A stretch of 64,000 nt of DNA from NCBI GenBank assembly GCA_963779805.1, contig CAVZZN010000003.1:682001-746000 (forward strand), read 5' to 3'. Each line of letters opens with the position of its first letter. The first letter of the stretch is position 1. Source of the stretch: CAIWHR01 sp963779805 (GTDB lineage Bacteria; Pseudomonadota; Gammaproteobacteria; Burkholderiales; Casimicrobiaceae). The notes beneath the pieces are model-generated. The model was not told the origin of the DNA. It did no database searches and saw only the letters and a program-made list of their open reading frames with translations. Both the position numbers and the translations under genes were made by a program. Shown in pieces: positions 19,558 through 28,317 of this stretch.

Positions 19558-20700
19558 ATGAACGATCGGATGGAAACCCACCCCATGTCGCACCAGATTA
19601 CCATAAAGCCCAGCGATCACTCCTTCGAGTGCCCCGACGACACCACCGTGCTCGAAGCCGCGATGGCGGCCGATCTCATGCTGCCGTACGGCTGCCGCAA
19701 CGGCGCGTGCGGCACGTGCAAGGGCCGCATCCTCTCGGGCGAGGTCGATTACGGTCGCCACCAGGCCGCAACCCTCACCGACGAGGAGAAGAAGCGCGGC
19801 CTCGCGCTCTTCTGCTGCGCGAAGCCGCTGTCGGACGTCGTCATCGAGGTGAAGGAAGTGCGGCGCGTGGGCGACGTGCAGGTGAAGCGCATGCCGTGCC
19901 GCGTGGAGACGATCACGAAGCCCGCACCGGATGTCGCGATCGTGCGGCTCAAGCTCCCCGCGAACGAGCGCCTGCAGTTCCTGCCCGGCCAGTACATCGA
20001 TTTCCTGCTGAAGGACGGCCACCGGCGCAGCTTCTCGCTCGCCAATCCGCCGCACGACGACGCGATGCTCGAGCTGCACGTCCGGCACGTGCCCGGCGGC
20101 CTGTTCACGAATCAGCTCTTCACCCAATTCAAGGGGCGCGAGATCCTGCGCTTCGAGGGCCCGCTCGGCGCGTTCTATCTGCGCGAGGAATCCGACAAGC
20201 CGATCGTCTTCGTCGCCGGCGGCACGGGCTTCGCGCCGATCAAGGCGATGATCGAGCACGCGCTGCATCACAGGCACCAGCGCGAGATGGTGCTGTACTG
20301 GGGGGCGCGCGCGCTGCGCGATCTCTACCTGCCGAACCTGCCGAGCACGTGGCAGCAGGAGCATCCGAACTTCACGTTCATCCCCGTGCTGTCGGAACCG
20401 GCGCCGGACGAGCAGTGGCCCGGACGGACGGGGCTCGTGCATCAGGCGGTGCTCGACGACTTCCCGGACCTGTCCGGATATCAGGTGTATGCGTGCGGCG
20501 CGCCGGGGATGATCGATGCGGCGCGCACGACGTTCACGCGCGATCGCGGCTTGCCGGAGGACGAATTCTTCGCCGACAGCTTTACCTATGCCGCGGAGAT
20601 GGAAGGCAAGCGTAAGCGATGGCACCTACTCAGAGTAAAACGCGCGGCACCGCTGCAGCCAATCGCAGACGCGGATCGCCGCGCGTTTTACTCTGAGTAG
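19558..20700 (+). CDS. 2Fe-2S/FAD oxidoreductase (CDP-6-deoxy-delta-3,4-glucoseen reductase-like)
   Basis: An N-terminal plant-type ferredoxin domain (YGCRNGACGTCKGR plus a later Cys in LFCCAKP) is joined to a ferredoxin-NADP reductase module: LPGQYIDF, RRSFSLANPP for FAD, VAGGTGFAPIKAM and VYACGAPGMI for NAD(P)H. It passes electrons to a partner oxygenase or dehydratase; the partner is not here. The family usually ends near SFTYAAEM; here the frame runs about 30 residues further, through palindromic repeat locus 2, and stops inside it as FYSE. ATG 19585 (MSHQITIKPS) is a likely alternative start. Confidence 0.85.
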   Translation: MNDRMETHPMSHQITIKPSDHSFECPDDTTVLEAAMAADLMLPYGCRNGACGTCKGRILSGEVDYGRHQAATLTDEEKKRGLALFCCAKPLSDVVIEVKEVRRVGDVQVKRMPCRVETITKPAPDVAIVRLKLPANERLQFLPGQYIDFLLKDGHRRSFSLANPPHDDAMLELHVRHVPGGLFTNQLFTQFKGREILRFEGPLGAFYLREESDKPIVFVAGGTGFAPIKAMIEHALHHRHQREMVLYWGARALRDLYLPNLPSTWQQEHPNFTFIPVLSEPAPDEQWPGRTGLVHQAVLDDFPDLSGYQVYACGAPGMIDAARTTFTRDRGLPEDEFFADSFTYAAEMEGKRKRWHLLRVKRAAPLQPIADADRRAFYSE

Positions 20701-20791
20701 CGGGTCTTCAAGGCCGCGCGGAGCGCGGCTATACAAACCCGCTACTCGGAGTAAGGCGGCCTTGCGGCCGCGATTACTCCGAGTAGGTGCC
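20621..20791. repeat. Palindromic repeat, locus 2 (four TACTCNGAGTA cores, nested)
   Basis: Cores lie at 20627-20637, 20689-20699, 20743-20753 and 20775-20785. The first and second are joined by 23-base complementary arms (CTACTCAGAGTAAAACGCG with a GCGGC extension). The second and third also pair through GAGTAGCGGG and CCCGCTACTC. The outermost 11 bases, GGCACCTACTC and GAGTAGGTGCC, are exact complements. It lies between a plus-strand reductase and minus-strand hemY, and overlaps the reductase 3' end. Confidence 0.88.
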
Positions 20792-20796
20792 TCCGC

Positions 20797-21993
20797 TCAG
20801 CCTTGCCGCTGCTTGAGCTGCGCCAGGGCGAGATTGAGCGCTGCGGCGAGATGCGCATTCGCTTCGCTCGTGCGCCCGAGGCGGGCGAGCAATTCGCCCA
20901 GCGCAAGATGCGCCGCGTAGGTGTTCTCGAGCGCGAGGCTCGCCTCGAGATACGTCTCCCCCTTGCCCCACAGCTGCTGGCGCTGGCACAGCACGCCGAG
21001 CACGTACAGCAGCGACGGATCCTGATTGTGCTCGGCCAGCCAGCCTTCGGCCTGCTCGAGCTGCCGCGTCGGATCCGCAGGGCGGCATTCCGCGAATTGC
21101 ATGAGCAGCGTCGAGTCCCAGTTGCGCTCGAGCGCACGCGCGATGATGTCCGCGGCTTCCCGATCGCCGCCGAGCGCGAGGAAGCTCGCCGCTGCCGCAC
21201 GCGCAACGCGCGGCAGGCGCTGGTCGGCCTCGGGCAGGCGGTTCCAGTACGCGCGCACGCCCGCTGCATCGTGGCGGCGCGCCTCGAGCTCGGCGGCATG
21301 GGCGGCGGCACGCACGAGCTCCGCTTCGTCCGGTCCGTACACCTGGCGCTTCACGAGCTGATCGACGAGCGGCGGAATCTCCGCGTGCCGACCGGCCACC
21401 TGCAGCGCGCGCAGCTCGAGCCGGAGCGCCGCCGTGTGCAGGCCCGCATCCTTGCGCAGCTTCTGCAGGATCGCGAGGGCCTCCACCGCCTGCCCCTGGT
21501 CGAGACGCATCTCGGCTTCGAGCATGAGGCGCGGGACCGTCAGGCTCGGCACCTGCGCATCGGCGCGCCCGAGCAGGCGCTGCGCAGCGTCGAAATCGCG
21601 CGTCTCGATCGCCGCGCGTGCGGCGACGAGCGCGGCGAGGCCGGACGACTGCGGCACCTCCAGCGCCTCTTCGGCGAAGCGGCGCGCGCGGCCGTAGCGG
21701 CCTTCGAGCAGCGCCACGACCGCGGCGTCCTGGCGCTGATGCGCGCGTTCGGCCTGCTGGCGCTTGCGCAGGGCGCGCACTTCCCGCGGCAGCGCAACCG
21801 CACGGCGCACCAGGCGGACCCCTGCGTACAGCAGCAGGAACGCGACGACGAGCAGCAGCAGAAAGACATTGAGCGAGAGCTCGACCCGGTACGGTGGCGA
21901 GACGAACAGCGCGTAGCCGCTGGTAAGCCGCACGGCCAAAGCGATCCCCACTGCCGCCGCGGCGAGGAGCAGGAACCAGAAGAGCACCCGCAC
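20797..21993 (-). CDS. hemY: HemY-like tetratricopeptide membrane protein
   Basis: About 398 residues: two N-terminal membrane segments (FWFLLLAAAAVGIALAV and LNVFLLLLVVAFLLLYAGV) followed by TPR-like helices rich in Ala/Leu/Arg. This is the proteobacterial HemY of the heme operon, not protoporphyrinogen oxidase; its role in heme synthesis is indirect. The start is GTG 21993. It follows hemX by 19 bases, the usual order. In other genomes hemCD lies directly upstream; here it is 3.3 kb away. The 3' end abuts palindromic repeat locus 2. Confidence 0.88.
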   Translation of the reverse strand: MRVLFWFLLLAAAAVGIALAVRLTSGYALFVSPPYRVELSLNVFLLLLVVAFLLLYAGVRLVRRAVALPREVRALRKRQQAERAHQRQDAAVVALLEGRYGRARRFAEEALEVPQSSGLAALVAARAAIETRDFDAAQRLLGRADAQVPSLTVPRLMLEAEMRLDQGQAVEALAILQKLRKDAGLHTAALRLELRALQVAGRHAEIPPLVDQLVKRQVYGPDEAELVRAAAHAAELEARRHDAAGVRAYWNRLPEADQRLPRVARAAAASFLALGGDREAADIIARALERNWDSTLLMQFAECRPADPTRQLEQAEGWLAEHNQDPSLLYVLGVLCQRQQLWGKGETYLEASLALENTYAAHLALGELLARLGRTSEANAHLAAALNLALAQLKQRQG

Positions 21994-22012
21994 GGCGTTT
22001 CCCGGGTGCCCG

Positions 22013-23135
22013 TCAGCGTCCCGCGCGATCGGCGCCGCCGCTGCGCGCCGGCGAGCGATCCGCCGCAGCGCGCAGCACGCGCATCGCATCGAGCGAGCGG
22101 GTGAGATCGGGAATCTCGCCGGCGGTGGGTGTGGCCGCGAGCTGCTTCAGCGCCGCCTGCAGCGCGAGCACGGAGCGCGCGCGCATGTCGAAGTATTGGC
22201 GCAGCCACGCTTCGGCCGTCATCACGTCGGCCTTGAATGCCTCGTCCTCGTGATTGAGCAGTGCAACGCGCGCCGACAGCAGGCGCAGCTTGAGGTTCTG
22301 GCGCAGGAAGTACGCCTGCGTGGGCGGCACGAGCGGTGCGGCAGGCCGCTCGGCGACCTCGATGCGCACGAGCTGGTGCACGTCGTTCCAGATCTCGCGC
22401 ACGAGACGCCGCCAGCCCGATTCGTCGGCCGCGTGCGCTTGTGCGGCCGGCGCGGGCAGGCGCTCGTCCATGGCGAGCGGGAGCTTGTCGATCGCCGTCA
22501 CCGCCTGGTCGAGCTTGAGGCTCATCCCGGCGACATCGACGAACGGCACGGTCTTGAGGCGGTCGATATCGCGCGCCACGGCACGGCGCAAGCGGCAGGA
22601 ACAGCGGCCTGTCCATGCGCTGGAGCTTGGCGTCCGCGAGCTGCAGCGCCGAGAGCGCGGCCTGCACGTTGCCCGCGAGCTGCAACTGCTGGCTGGCGAT
22701 GATCAGGATCTGCTCGATCTCGGTGATCGCGATCTCGTCGCGCGAGGGCGCGAGGTCGCGATAGAGGGCCTCGAGCGAAGCCTGCTGCTGCTGCGATTCG
22801 GCGAGCCGCGCCTCGAGCAACGCGATCTTCGCCTGCGCATCGCGGAGGTCGGTCGCGAGCTGGCCCTGGGCCTTGGCGTTCGCCTGGGCGGCGGTATCGA
22901 CCGCGCCGAGGTGACGGGCGACGTCGGCCCGCAGCTCCTGCCGCGCCCGGCGATCGTCGAGCCACACCGCGCCGGAGACGATGATCGAGACGAGCAGCGT
23001 GGCCGCCAGCAGGCGCTTGCTCACGCCGGCCGACGCGGGCGCGCGAGCGGGCTCGGGCCGCGGCGCAGGCGCTTCCACGGACGGCCCGGGAGAGGCGCTC
23101 GCCGGGCGGTCGTCGGGGGGCAGCGGATCGGCCAT
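22013..23135 (-). CDS. hemX: HemX-like membrane protein, frameshifted
   Basis: An N-terminal Pro/Ala-rich segment, one membrane helix (LLAATLLVSIIVSGAVWL), a long coiled coil (ATDLRDAQAKIALLEARL) and the family motif IEQILIIASQQLQLAGNV with LADAKLQRMDRP. A single-base change near 22590 joins FLPL to RRAVARDIDRLK, giving the usual length. Older annotations call it uroporphyrinogen-III methyltransferase because it follows hemCD, but it has no methyltransferase motifs. It is transcribed with hemY. Confidence 0.85.
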
Positions 23136-23159
23136 GGCGCGGATGAGAGGGAACCCCGT

Positions 23160-23165
23160 ATTTTA
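23160..23165 (-). promoter_or_regulatory. Putative -10 box (TAAAAT) for hemX-hemY
   Basis: The minus strand reads TAAAAT 24 bases before the hemX ATG. It would give hemXY its own promoter, needed because hemCD is separated here. Confidence 0.4.
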
Positions 23166-23226
23166 GCAGTGGCGCGCGACCCGGCAGCCGCCGTCGCGAC
23201 GGGCGGCGCCGCGGCCCGTAGTCGCT

Positions 23227-23232
23227 TACAAT
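23227..23232 (+). promoter_or_regulatory. Putative -10 box (TACAAT) for the HHH-domain gene
   Basis: TACAAT preceded by T lies 68 bases before ATG 23301 and is divergent from the hemX promoter. Confidence 0.4.
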
Positions 23233-23300
23233 GCACCCCGGCAGGCGTCGTCGTGCCGTCCGCACCTTCGCGCGATCCGCACCCGCGTCTCCTACCGGCA

Positions 23301-24006
23301 ATGTCACTCACGCTCACTGCCGTCGCGCTCGTGGTCGTCCTCGTCGGCGGCTACGTGTGGGGCCATGCGCGGGCGCGACGGATCCAGGCGCAGATCGCGG
23401 CCAATCGCGAACGCGCTGCAGCCGCGGCGAGCGCGCAGGCTGCGGAGGTCGGGCTCGAGCGCGCCGCCACCCGTGCGACACCCGCGGCCACGTCTGCAAC
23501 CGTTGCGGAAACTGCGGCCACGGTCGACCGGGAGCGAGCCCGATCCGGTCGACCTCGAGCGTGCGCGCCTCGTGCGTGCATTCGAAGGCGAATGCGCACG
23601 GTTGCGCGGGGACATCGCGACATTGCAGGCGGAATCCGGGCACCTGCACGCGCTGGCAGCGGAACGCACCGCGCTCTTCGGTGTCGTTGCGGAAGCCCGC
23701 GCGGAGGCAGCGCGGTATCGGCAGCTCGTGCTCGACATCGAGAACACGGCGCCGCCGCCGCTGCTGGGCGGGCGGGGCACGCCCGACGACCTCAAGCTGA
23801 TCGTGGGGATCGGACCGGTGCTCGAGCGCATGTTGCATCAGCTCGGCATCACGACGTACCGCCAGATCGCGCGCTGGACGGACCGCGACATCGACGAGTT
23901 CGATGCGCGGCTGCCGGAGTTTCCCGGCCGCATCCGTCGCGACGCCTGGGTCACGCAGGCGCGCGCCTTGCATCAGAGCGTGCACGGCGAAGCGCTGCCG
24001 CGTTAG
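23301..24006 (+). CDS. Membrane-anchored helix-hairpin-helix protein (COG3743-like), frameshifted
   Basis: An N-terminal membrane helix (LTAVALVVVLVGGYVWGH), an Ala-rich linker, a coiled coil (LRGDIATLQAESGHLHALAAE) quoted in part, and a C-terminal HhH-like domain: PDDLKLIVGIGPVLERML, LGITTYRQIARWTDRDI. The last domain resembles the predicted 5' DNA nuclease / NuoE-tail family, a small nucleic-acid-binding fold. A base near 23533 must be skipped to join TVD to GSEPDPVDLERAR. Function is unknown. It interrupts the normal hem gene order. Confidence 0.72.
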
Positions 24007-24069
24007 GCGCCCGGCGATCCATTGCACGAACAGAGGCACCGCGCCTGAAGGGCATGGTGAGGAACGACT

Positions 24070-25002
24070 TTGAAAGCCACCGCTGCGCCGGCCACGACCG
24101 GCATCACCCCTGCAACGCTCGTCCCCGTGCTGATCCTCACGCTGATCTGGGGCTGCAACTGGCCCGTGCTGAAGGTGGGGGTCACGCAGATGGCGCCGCT
24201 CACGTTCCGCGCGTGCACGCTGCAGTTCGCGGCACTGGGGATGCTGCTCATCGCCAAGGCCTCGGGCGAGCAGATCCGCATCCCCCGCCGGTACTGGGGG
24301 AAGGTGATCGTGCTCGCCACGTTCAACCTCGCGCTCTGGAACGCGCTCGTCCTGTTCGGCCTGCAGCAGATGTCCGCCGGGCGCGGCGTGATCCTCGCGT
24401 ATACGATGCCGCTCTGGACCGTCCTCTTCGCGCTGATCGGGCTGCACGAGCCGCTGTCGAGGCGGCGCATCGTCGGACTGGTCCTCGGGATGGCCGGCAT
24501 GGCGCTGCTGATCGGCGACGACCTGCGTAACCTGCAGCGCTCGCCGACGGGCGCCCTGCTGATCTTGGGCGCCGCGATGTCGTGGGGCCTCGGCACCGTG
24601 CTGCTGCGCAAGTGGAAGCTGCCCATCCCGCAGAACGCGCTGACGGGCTGGATGATGCTGCTGGGGTGGCTGCCGCTGTTCATCGCCGCGCCCTTCTTCG
24701 CACCGTGGCCCGCGCTCAGCTCCATCTCGGGCGGTGCGTGGTTCGCGATCCTGTACAACATCGCGCTCGCGGGAACGCTCGCGCACTGGGCGTGGTACAC
24801 GCTCGCACGCACGCTGCCGGCGGCGATATCGTCGATGTCCTCGCTACCCGTGCCGGTCGTAGGCGTGTTCTCGAGCATGGTGCTCCTGGGCGAGCGTCCG
24901 GGAGCGAACGAATGGGTCGCGCTCGCGCTGGTGATCGCCGCGATGGTTGCCGTGCTGTGGACGCCACGTCCGCCTCCGATGCCGCTTGCGCCGGACGATT
25001 GA
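24070..25002 (+). CDS. EamA/DMT family transporter
   Basis: A ten-segment drug/metabolite transporter, about 310 residues in two EamA repeats. LILTLIWGCNWPVLKVG and the second-half ILGAAMSWGLGTVLLRKW show the repeated pattern. The start is a TTG preceded by GAGGAAC; no closer ATG fits. The substrate is unknown. It starts 63 bases after the HHH gene and ends 24 bases before the next small membrane protein, suggesting a plus-strand trio. Confidence 0.82.
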   Translation: MKATAAPATTGITPATLVPVLILTLIWGCNWPVLKVGVTQMAPLTFRACTLQFAALGMLLIAKASGEQIRIPRRYWGKVIVLATFNLALWNALVLFGLQQMSAGRGVILAYTMPLWTVLFALIGLHEPLSRRRIVGLVLGMAGMALLIGDDLRNLQRSPTGALLILGAAMSWGLGTVLLRKWKLPIPQNALTGWMMLLGWLPLFIAAPFFAPWPALSSISGGAWFAILYNIALAGTLAHWAWYTLARTLPAAISSMSSLPVPVVGVFSSMVLLGERPGANEWVALALVIAAMVAVLWTPRPPPMPLAPDD

Positions 25003-25026
25003 CCTCCTCACTTCAAGAGCTCAGCC

Positions 25027-25461
25027 ATGACCGAGGTTTCCCGCGTGCGCAGCAGCACGCCGCCCGCCATCAACCAGCAGATCGATCGCGAGAGCATGCA
25101 GCGCCTGCGGCACTATGCGGGCCGCGACCGTGCCGAGTTGCGCCGGCGCATGCGTGCGCTCGAACGGGAGTGGGACATCGAGCGCGCGCTCGAGCTCCAC
25201 GCCGCCGCGATCGGTCTTGCCGGCCTCGTGCTCGGCGTGAAGCGCGACCGCCGCTGGCTCGTGCTGCCCGCGGCGGTGCTGTCGTTCCTGGCACAGCACG
25301 CGATCCGGGGCCGGTGTCCGCCGGTGAGCTTGCTGCGCCGCCTCGGCGTGCGCACGCGACGCGAGATCGAGCGCGAGCGTTATGCGCTCAAGGCGCTGGC
25401 CGGGGACTTCGAGGGCGCGAGCGGACGCTCGCAGGCGGCGTGGCGCGCCGTGCGCGACTAG
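25027..25461 (+). CDS. DUF2892-like small membrane protein
   Basis: A 144-residue protein. A charged amphipathic N-terminal half (DRESMQRLRHYAGRDRAELR, quoted in part) is followed by two hydrophobic stretches (LHAAAIGLAGLVLGV, WLVLPAAVLSFLAQHAI) and a tail with RTRREIERERYALKALAGDF. The tail and double helix are typical of YgaP-like inner-membrane proteins. Function is unknown. Repeat locus 3 starts 9 bases after the stop. Confidence 0.65.
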   Translation: MTEVSRVRSSTPPAINQQIDRESMQRLRHYAGRDRAELRRRMRALEREWDIERALELHAAAIGLAGLVLGVKRDRRWLVLPAAVLSFLAQHAIRGRCPPVSLLRRLGVRTRREIERERYALKALAGDFEGASGRSQAAWRAVRD

Positions 25462-25470
25462 TTGCGCGCA

Positions 25471-25506
25471 CCCCGTTACTCAGAGTAATTACTCCGAGTA
25501 ACGGGG
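25471..25506. repeat. Palindromic repeat, locus 3
   Basis: Thirty-six bases, CCCCGTTACTCAGAGTAA then TTACTCCGAGTAACGGGG. It is the exact reverse complement of locus 1, 13 kb away, so the two share a recent origin or strong constraint. It lies between convergent genes. Confidence 0.9.
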
Positions 25507-25524
25507 TCGGCATTGGGCGACGCG

Positions 25525-26472
25525 TCAGCCCTGCAACTCGGGGATGAGCGTGGGCAGCGGCTTCCCCGCGAACCAGGCGTCGAGATTGGCCTTGCACAGG
25601 TCGCCCATCGCCTGCCGCGTCTCGCGCGTCGCGCTGCCGACGTGCGGGAGCAGCACCACGTTGTCCATCGCGAGCAGCGGCGCGGGGATGTTGGGCTCGT
25701 CGGCGAAGGCATCGAGGCCCGCGCCCTTGATGGTGCCCTTCTGCAGGGCCTGCACCAGCGCGTTCTCGTCGACGATCGAGCCGCGCGCGATGTTGACGAT
25801 CGTCCCCTTCCGGCCCAGCGCGGCGAGCACGTCCGCATCGACGATGTTGCGCGTGGCAGGACCGCCGGGACAGGCGACGACGAGATAATCCGACGCCGCG
25901 GCGAGCGCCTTCAGATCGGGAACGAAATCGTACGGCACGTCCTGCGGCTTGCGTCCCGTGTAGACGACCTTCATGCCCATCGCGCTCACGCGTTGCGCGA
26001 TGGCCTTGCCGATGCGTCCGAGGCCGAGGATGCCGACGGTCCGGCCGCCGAGCTTGGTCGTGAGCTCGGGACCGCGCTCGAGCCATCCGCCCGCGTGCAC
26101 GAAGCGGTTGAGGCGCACGAAGCCGCGGCCCGTCATGAGGATCAGCCCGACCGCCACGTCCGCCACGTCGTCGGTCAGGACGTCGGGCGTGTTGGTCACC
26201 TTGATGCCGCGGTTGCGGCAATAATCCACCGGCACGCCGTCGTAGCCGACGCCGAACACCGAGATGATCTGCAGCGCGGGCAGCGCATCGAGCAGCGTCG
26301 TCGGGGTGCTCGTGCCGCCGCCCTGCACCAGGCCGAGGATGCGTCCGCCCACGTCGCGCAGCAGCGCGCTCTTGTCCGCCGCGAGATGGTAATCGTGGCA
26401 GCGGTAATCGCGCTTGAGCGGCTCGTACAGGAAGTCGGGCAGCGGTGCAGTGACGATGATGTCGACCGGCAT
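25525..26472 (-). CDS. D-isomer-specific 2-hydroxyacid dehydrogenase (glyoxylate/hydroxypyruvate reductase type)
   Basis: A 315-residue enzyme. VFGVGYDGVPVDYC and DVLTDDVADVAVGLIL mark the substrate domain; GILGLGRIGKAIAQR is the Rossmann motif; NIARGSIVDENALV carries the catalytic Arg, DEPNIPAPLL the Glu and LLPHVGSATRET the His. It likely reduces glyoxylate or hydroxypyruvate with NAD(P)H. The ATG follows the hemD stop by two bases, so it is probably cotranscribed with hemCD. Repeat locus 3 lies 18 bases past its stop. Confidence 0.88.
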   Translation of the reverse strand: MPVDIIVTAPLPDFLYEPLKRDYRCHDYHLAADKSALLRDVGGRILGLVQGGGTSTPTTLLDALPALQIISVFGVGYDGVPVDYCRNRGIKVTNTPDVLTDDVADVAVGLILMTGRGFVRLNRFVHAGGWLERGPELTTKLGGRTVGILGLGRIGKAIAQRVSAMGMKVVYTGRKPQDVPYDFVPDLKALAAASDYLVVACPGGPATRNIVDADVLAALGRKGTIVNIARGSIVDENALVQALQKGTIKGAGLDAFADEPNIPAPLLAMDNVVLLPHVGSATRETRQAMGDLCKANLDAWFAGKPLPTLIPELQG

Positions 26473-26474
26473 GA

Positions 26475-27266
26475 TCAGGATCCGTGAAGGTTGGCAGCGG
26501 CCCATTCTAGCAACGCGGCGATGAGGCCGGCGTCGCCGGGACCGGTGAGCACCGTCGTGAGCGAGAGCTCGCGCGCGTGCGCTTCGATGCGCGGATGGGG
26601 AACGAACGTCGGCAGTTGCGCCCAGCGCCGGCGCGCCTCGGGGTCGAGCAGCGCCCAGAGATTGTCGAGGCCTTCGCTCGAGCGTGATGCTCACCGCGTC
26701 GAGCGCGCCCTGCGCGAGAAGCTGCGCGAGACCTTGCGCGCTCGCCGGCCGCGCGCGGCGATAGCAGGTCACGTAGTCGACGCTCGCGCCGCGCGCGCGC
26801 AGCGTGTCGGCGAGCTGCTCGCGACCGCCGTCGCCGCGAAAGATCAGCACGCGCTTGCCGCGCACGTGCGTGAATTCGGACAGCGCGAGCAGGCCGTCGC
26901 TGTCCTGCCGCTCGTGTGGGAAACCGCACCTCGTGGATGCCGGTCGCGTGCAGCGCCTCGGCGGTGCCGTGACCGGGTGCGAATGCGATCAGCGACACGG
27001 GCCACGCGCGCGGATCGGGCACGCCGAACTCGACCGCGTTGGCCGACACGAACACCGCGTAGTCGTAGGCGGCAAGACGCGCGTGCGCGGCAGCGAGCGG
27101 CGCCGGATCGTCGGGCGGGAGGATCGCGATCGCCGGAAAGACGACCGGTTTGCCGCCGAGCACGGCGAGCTGTTGCGCAAGCCCTGCGGCTTGCCGCGCG
27201 GGCCGCGTGACGAGAATGCGCGCGCCGCGCAAGCGGACCGGAATCGGCGGGGGATGCGGCCGCCAT
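26475..27266 (-). CDS. hemD: Uroporphyrinogen-III synthase, frameshifted
   Basis: Cyclises hydroxymethylbilane to uroporphyrinogen III. Segments typical of HemD are ILVTRPARQAAGLAQQL, YDYAVFVSANAVEFG, LIFRGDGGREQLADTLRARG and DAVSITS. Three one-base insertions must be ignored (near 27233, 26925 and 26690), giving about 260 residues from ATG 27266 to TGA 26475. With the shorter TTG start at 27232 only two are needed. It begins 24 bases after hemC. The 2-hydroxyacid dehydrogenase starts two bases after the stop. Confidence 0.85.
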
Positions 27267-27290
27267 CGCTAGCCCGCGCGCGGCGTCGGA

Positions 27291-28224
27291 TCAGGCGACG
27301 AGACGCCTGGCGCCGCGGGCGATGAAGTCCTGCGCGAGCTCGAGCCCGAGCGCTTCGCGCGTCGGCGCTCGTGCGCACGACGGCGGCCATCTGGCCGCGC
27401 AGGATCTCGCTGCCATCCCGGCTCGCGAGGAAGCCGCGCAGCCACAGCTCGCCGTGGCGATCGACGGCGTGCGCGGCGAGCGGCGTGTGGCAGCTTCCCG
27501 ACAGCTCGCGCGAGAATGCACGCTCCGCGGTCACCGCGAGCAGCGTCGGCTCGTGTGCGAGCGGCGCGAGCGCGGCGATCACGTCGGCGCGATCCGCACG
27601 ACACTCGAGCGCGAGCGCGCCCTGTCCTACGGCGGGCAGGCTTTCCTCGGGGTCGAGGGTGTAGGCGATGCGATCGCCGAAGCCGAGGCGCTTCAGGCCC
27701 GCGGCGGCGAGGATGATCGCGTCGTACTGGCCTTCGTCGAGCTTGCGCAGGCGCGTGTTCACGTTGCCGCGCAGCGGCCTGATGTCGAGCAGCGGATCGC
27801 GCTCGCGCAACTGCGCTTCGCGGCGCAGGCTCGAGGTGCCGATGCGCGCGCCACCCGGCAACCCGGCGAGCTCGCGATAGAGGTTCGACACCAGCGCATC
27901 GCGCGCATCCTCGCGCTCGGTGATCGCCGCCAGCGTGAAGCCCTCCGGCATCTCCATCGGCACGTCCTTGAGCGAGTGCACCGCGAGATCCGCGCGCCCT
28001 TCGGCCATCGCGACCTCGAGCTCCTTGATGAAGAGGCCCTTGCCGCCGATGTCGGCGAGCGCCTGGTCGAGCACGCGATCGCCCTGCGTGGTGAGGCCGA
28101 GGAGGGTCACCTCGCACGCCGGATATAATGCCTGCAGACGCGCTCTGACGTGCTCGGCCTGCCACATCGCCAATGCGGATTCGCGCGTGGCGATGACGAG
28201 GCGGCTGGGAGAAGCAGGAGCCAT
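27291..28224 (-). CDS. hemC: Porphobilinogen deaminase (hydroxymethylbilane synthase)
   Basis: Polymerises four porphobilinogens. LVIATRESALAMWQAEHV, KGLFIKELEVAM, AVHSLKDVPMEMPEGF, GTSSLRREAQL, RGNVNTRLRKLD and the dipyrromethane-cofactor Cys in SGSCHTPLAAHAV are all present. One base near 27365 breaks the frame; skipping it joins TSADA to EALGLELAQDFIARG and the stop at 27291. Start MAPASPSRL follows AGGAG. Position upstream of hemD is standard. Confidence 0.94.
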
Positions 28225-28309
28225 GGAGATCACGCGGGGGAAAGCGAAGCGAATGGCCGGCGCAGCGGACCAATTGCGATTGCACGCGCGGCGCCGGACG
28301 TTGTGCGGC

Positions 28310-28315
28310 ATATTA
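28310..28315 (-). promoter_or_regulatory. Putative -10 box (TAATAT) for hemCD
   Basis: TAATAT on the minus strand, 85 bases before the hemC ATG, in the AT-rich spot between hemC and the divergent thioredoxin-fold gene. Confidence 0.35.
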
Positions 28316-28317
28316 GC

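Noticed and set aside
22013..23135. Uroporphyrinogen-III C-methyltransferase for hemX
   Set aside because: The sequence has a membrane helix and coiled coil but no SAM-binding methyltransferase motifs; the name is a carry-over from operon position.
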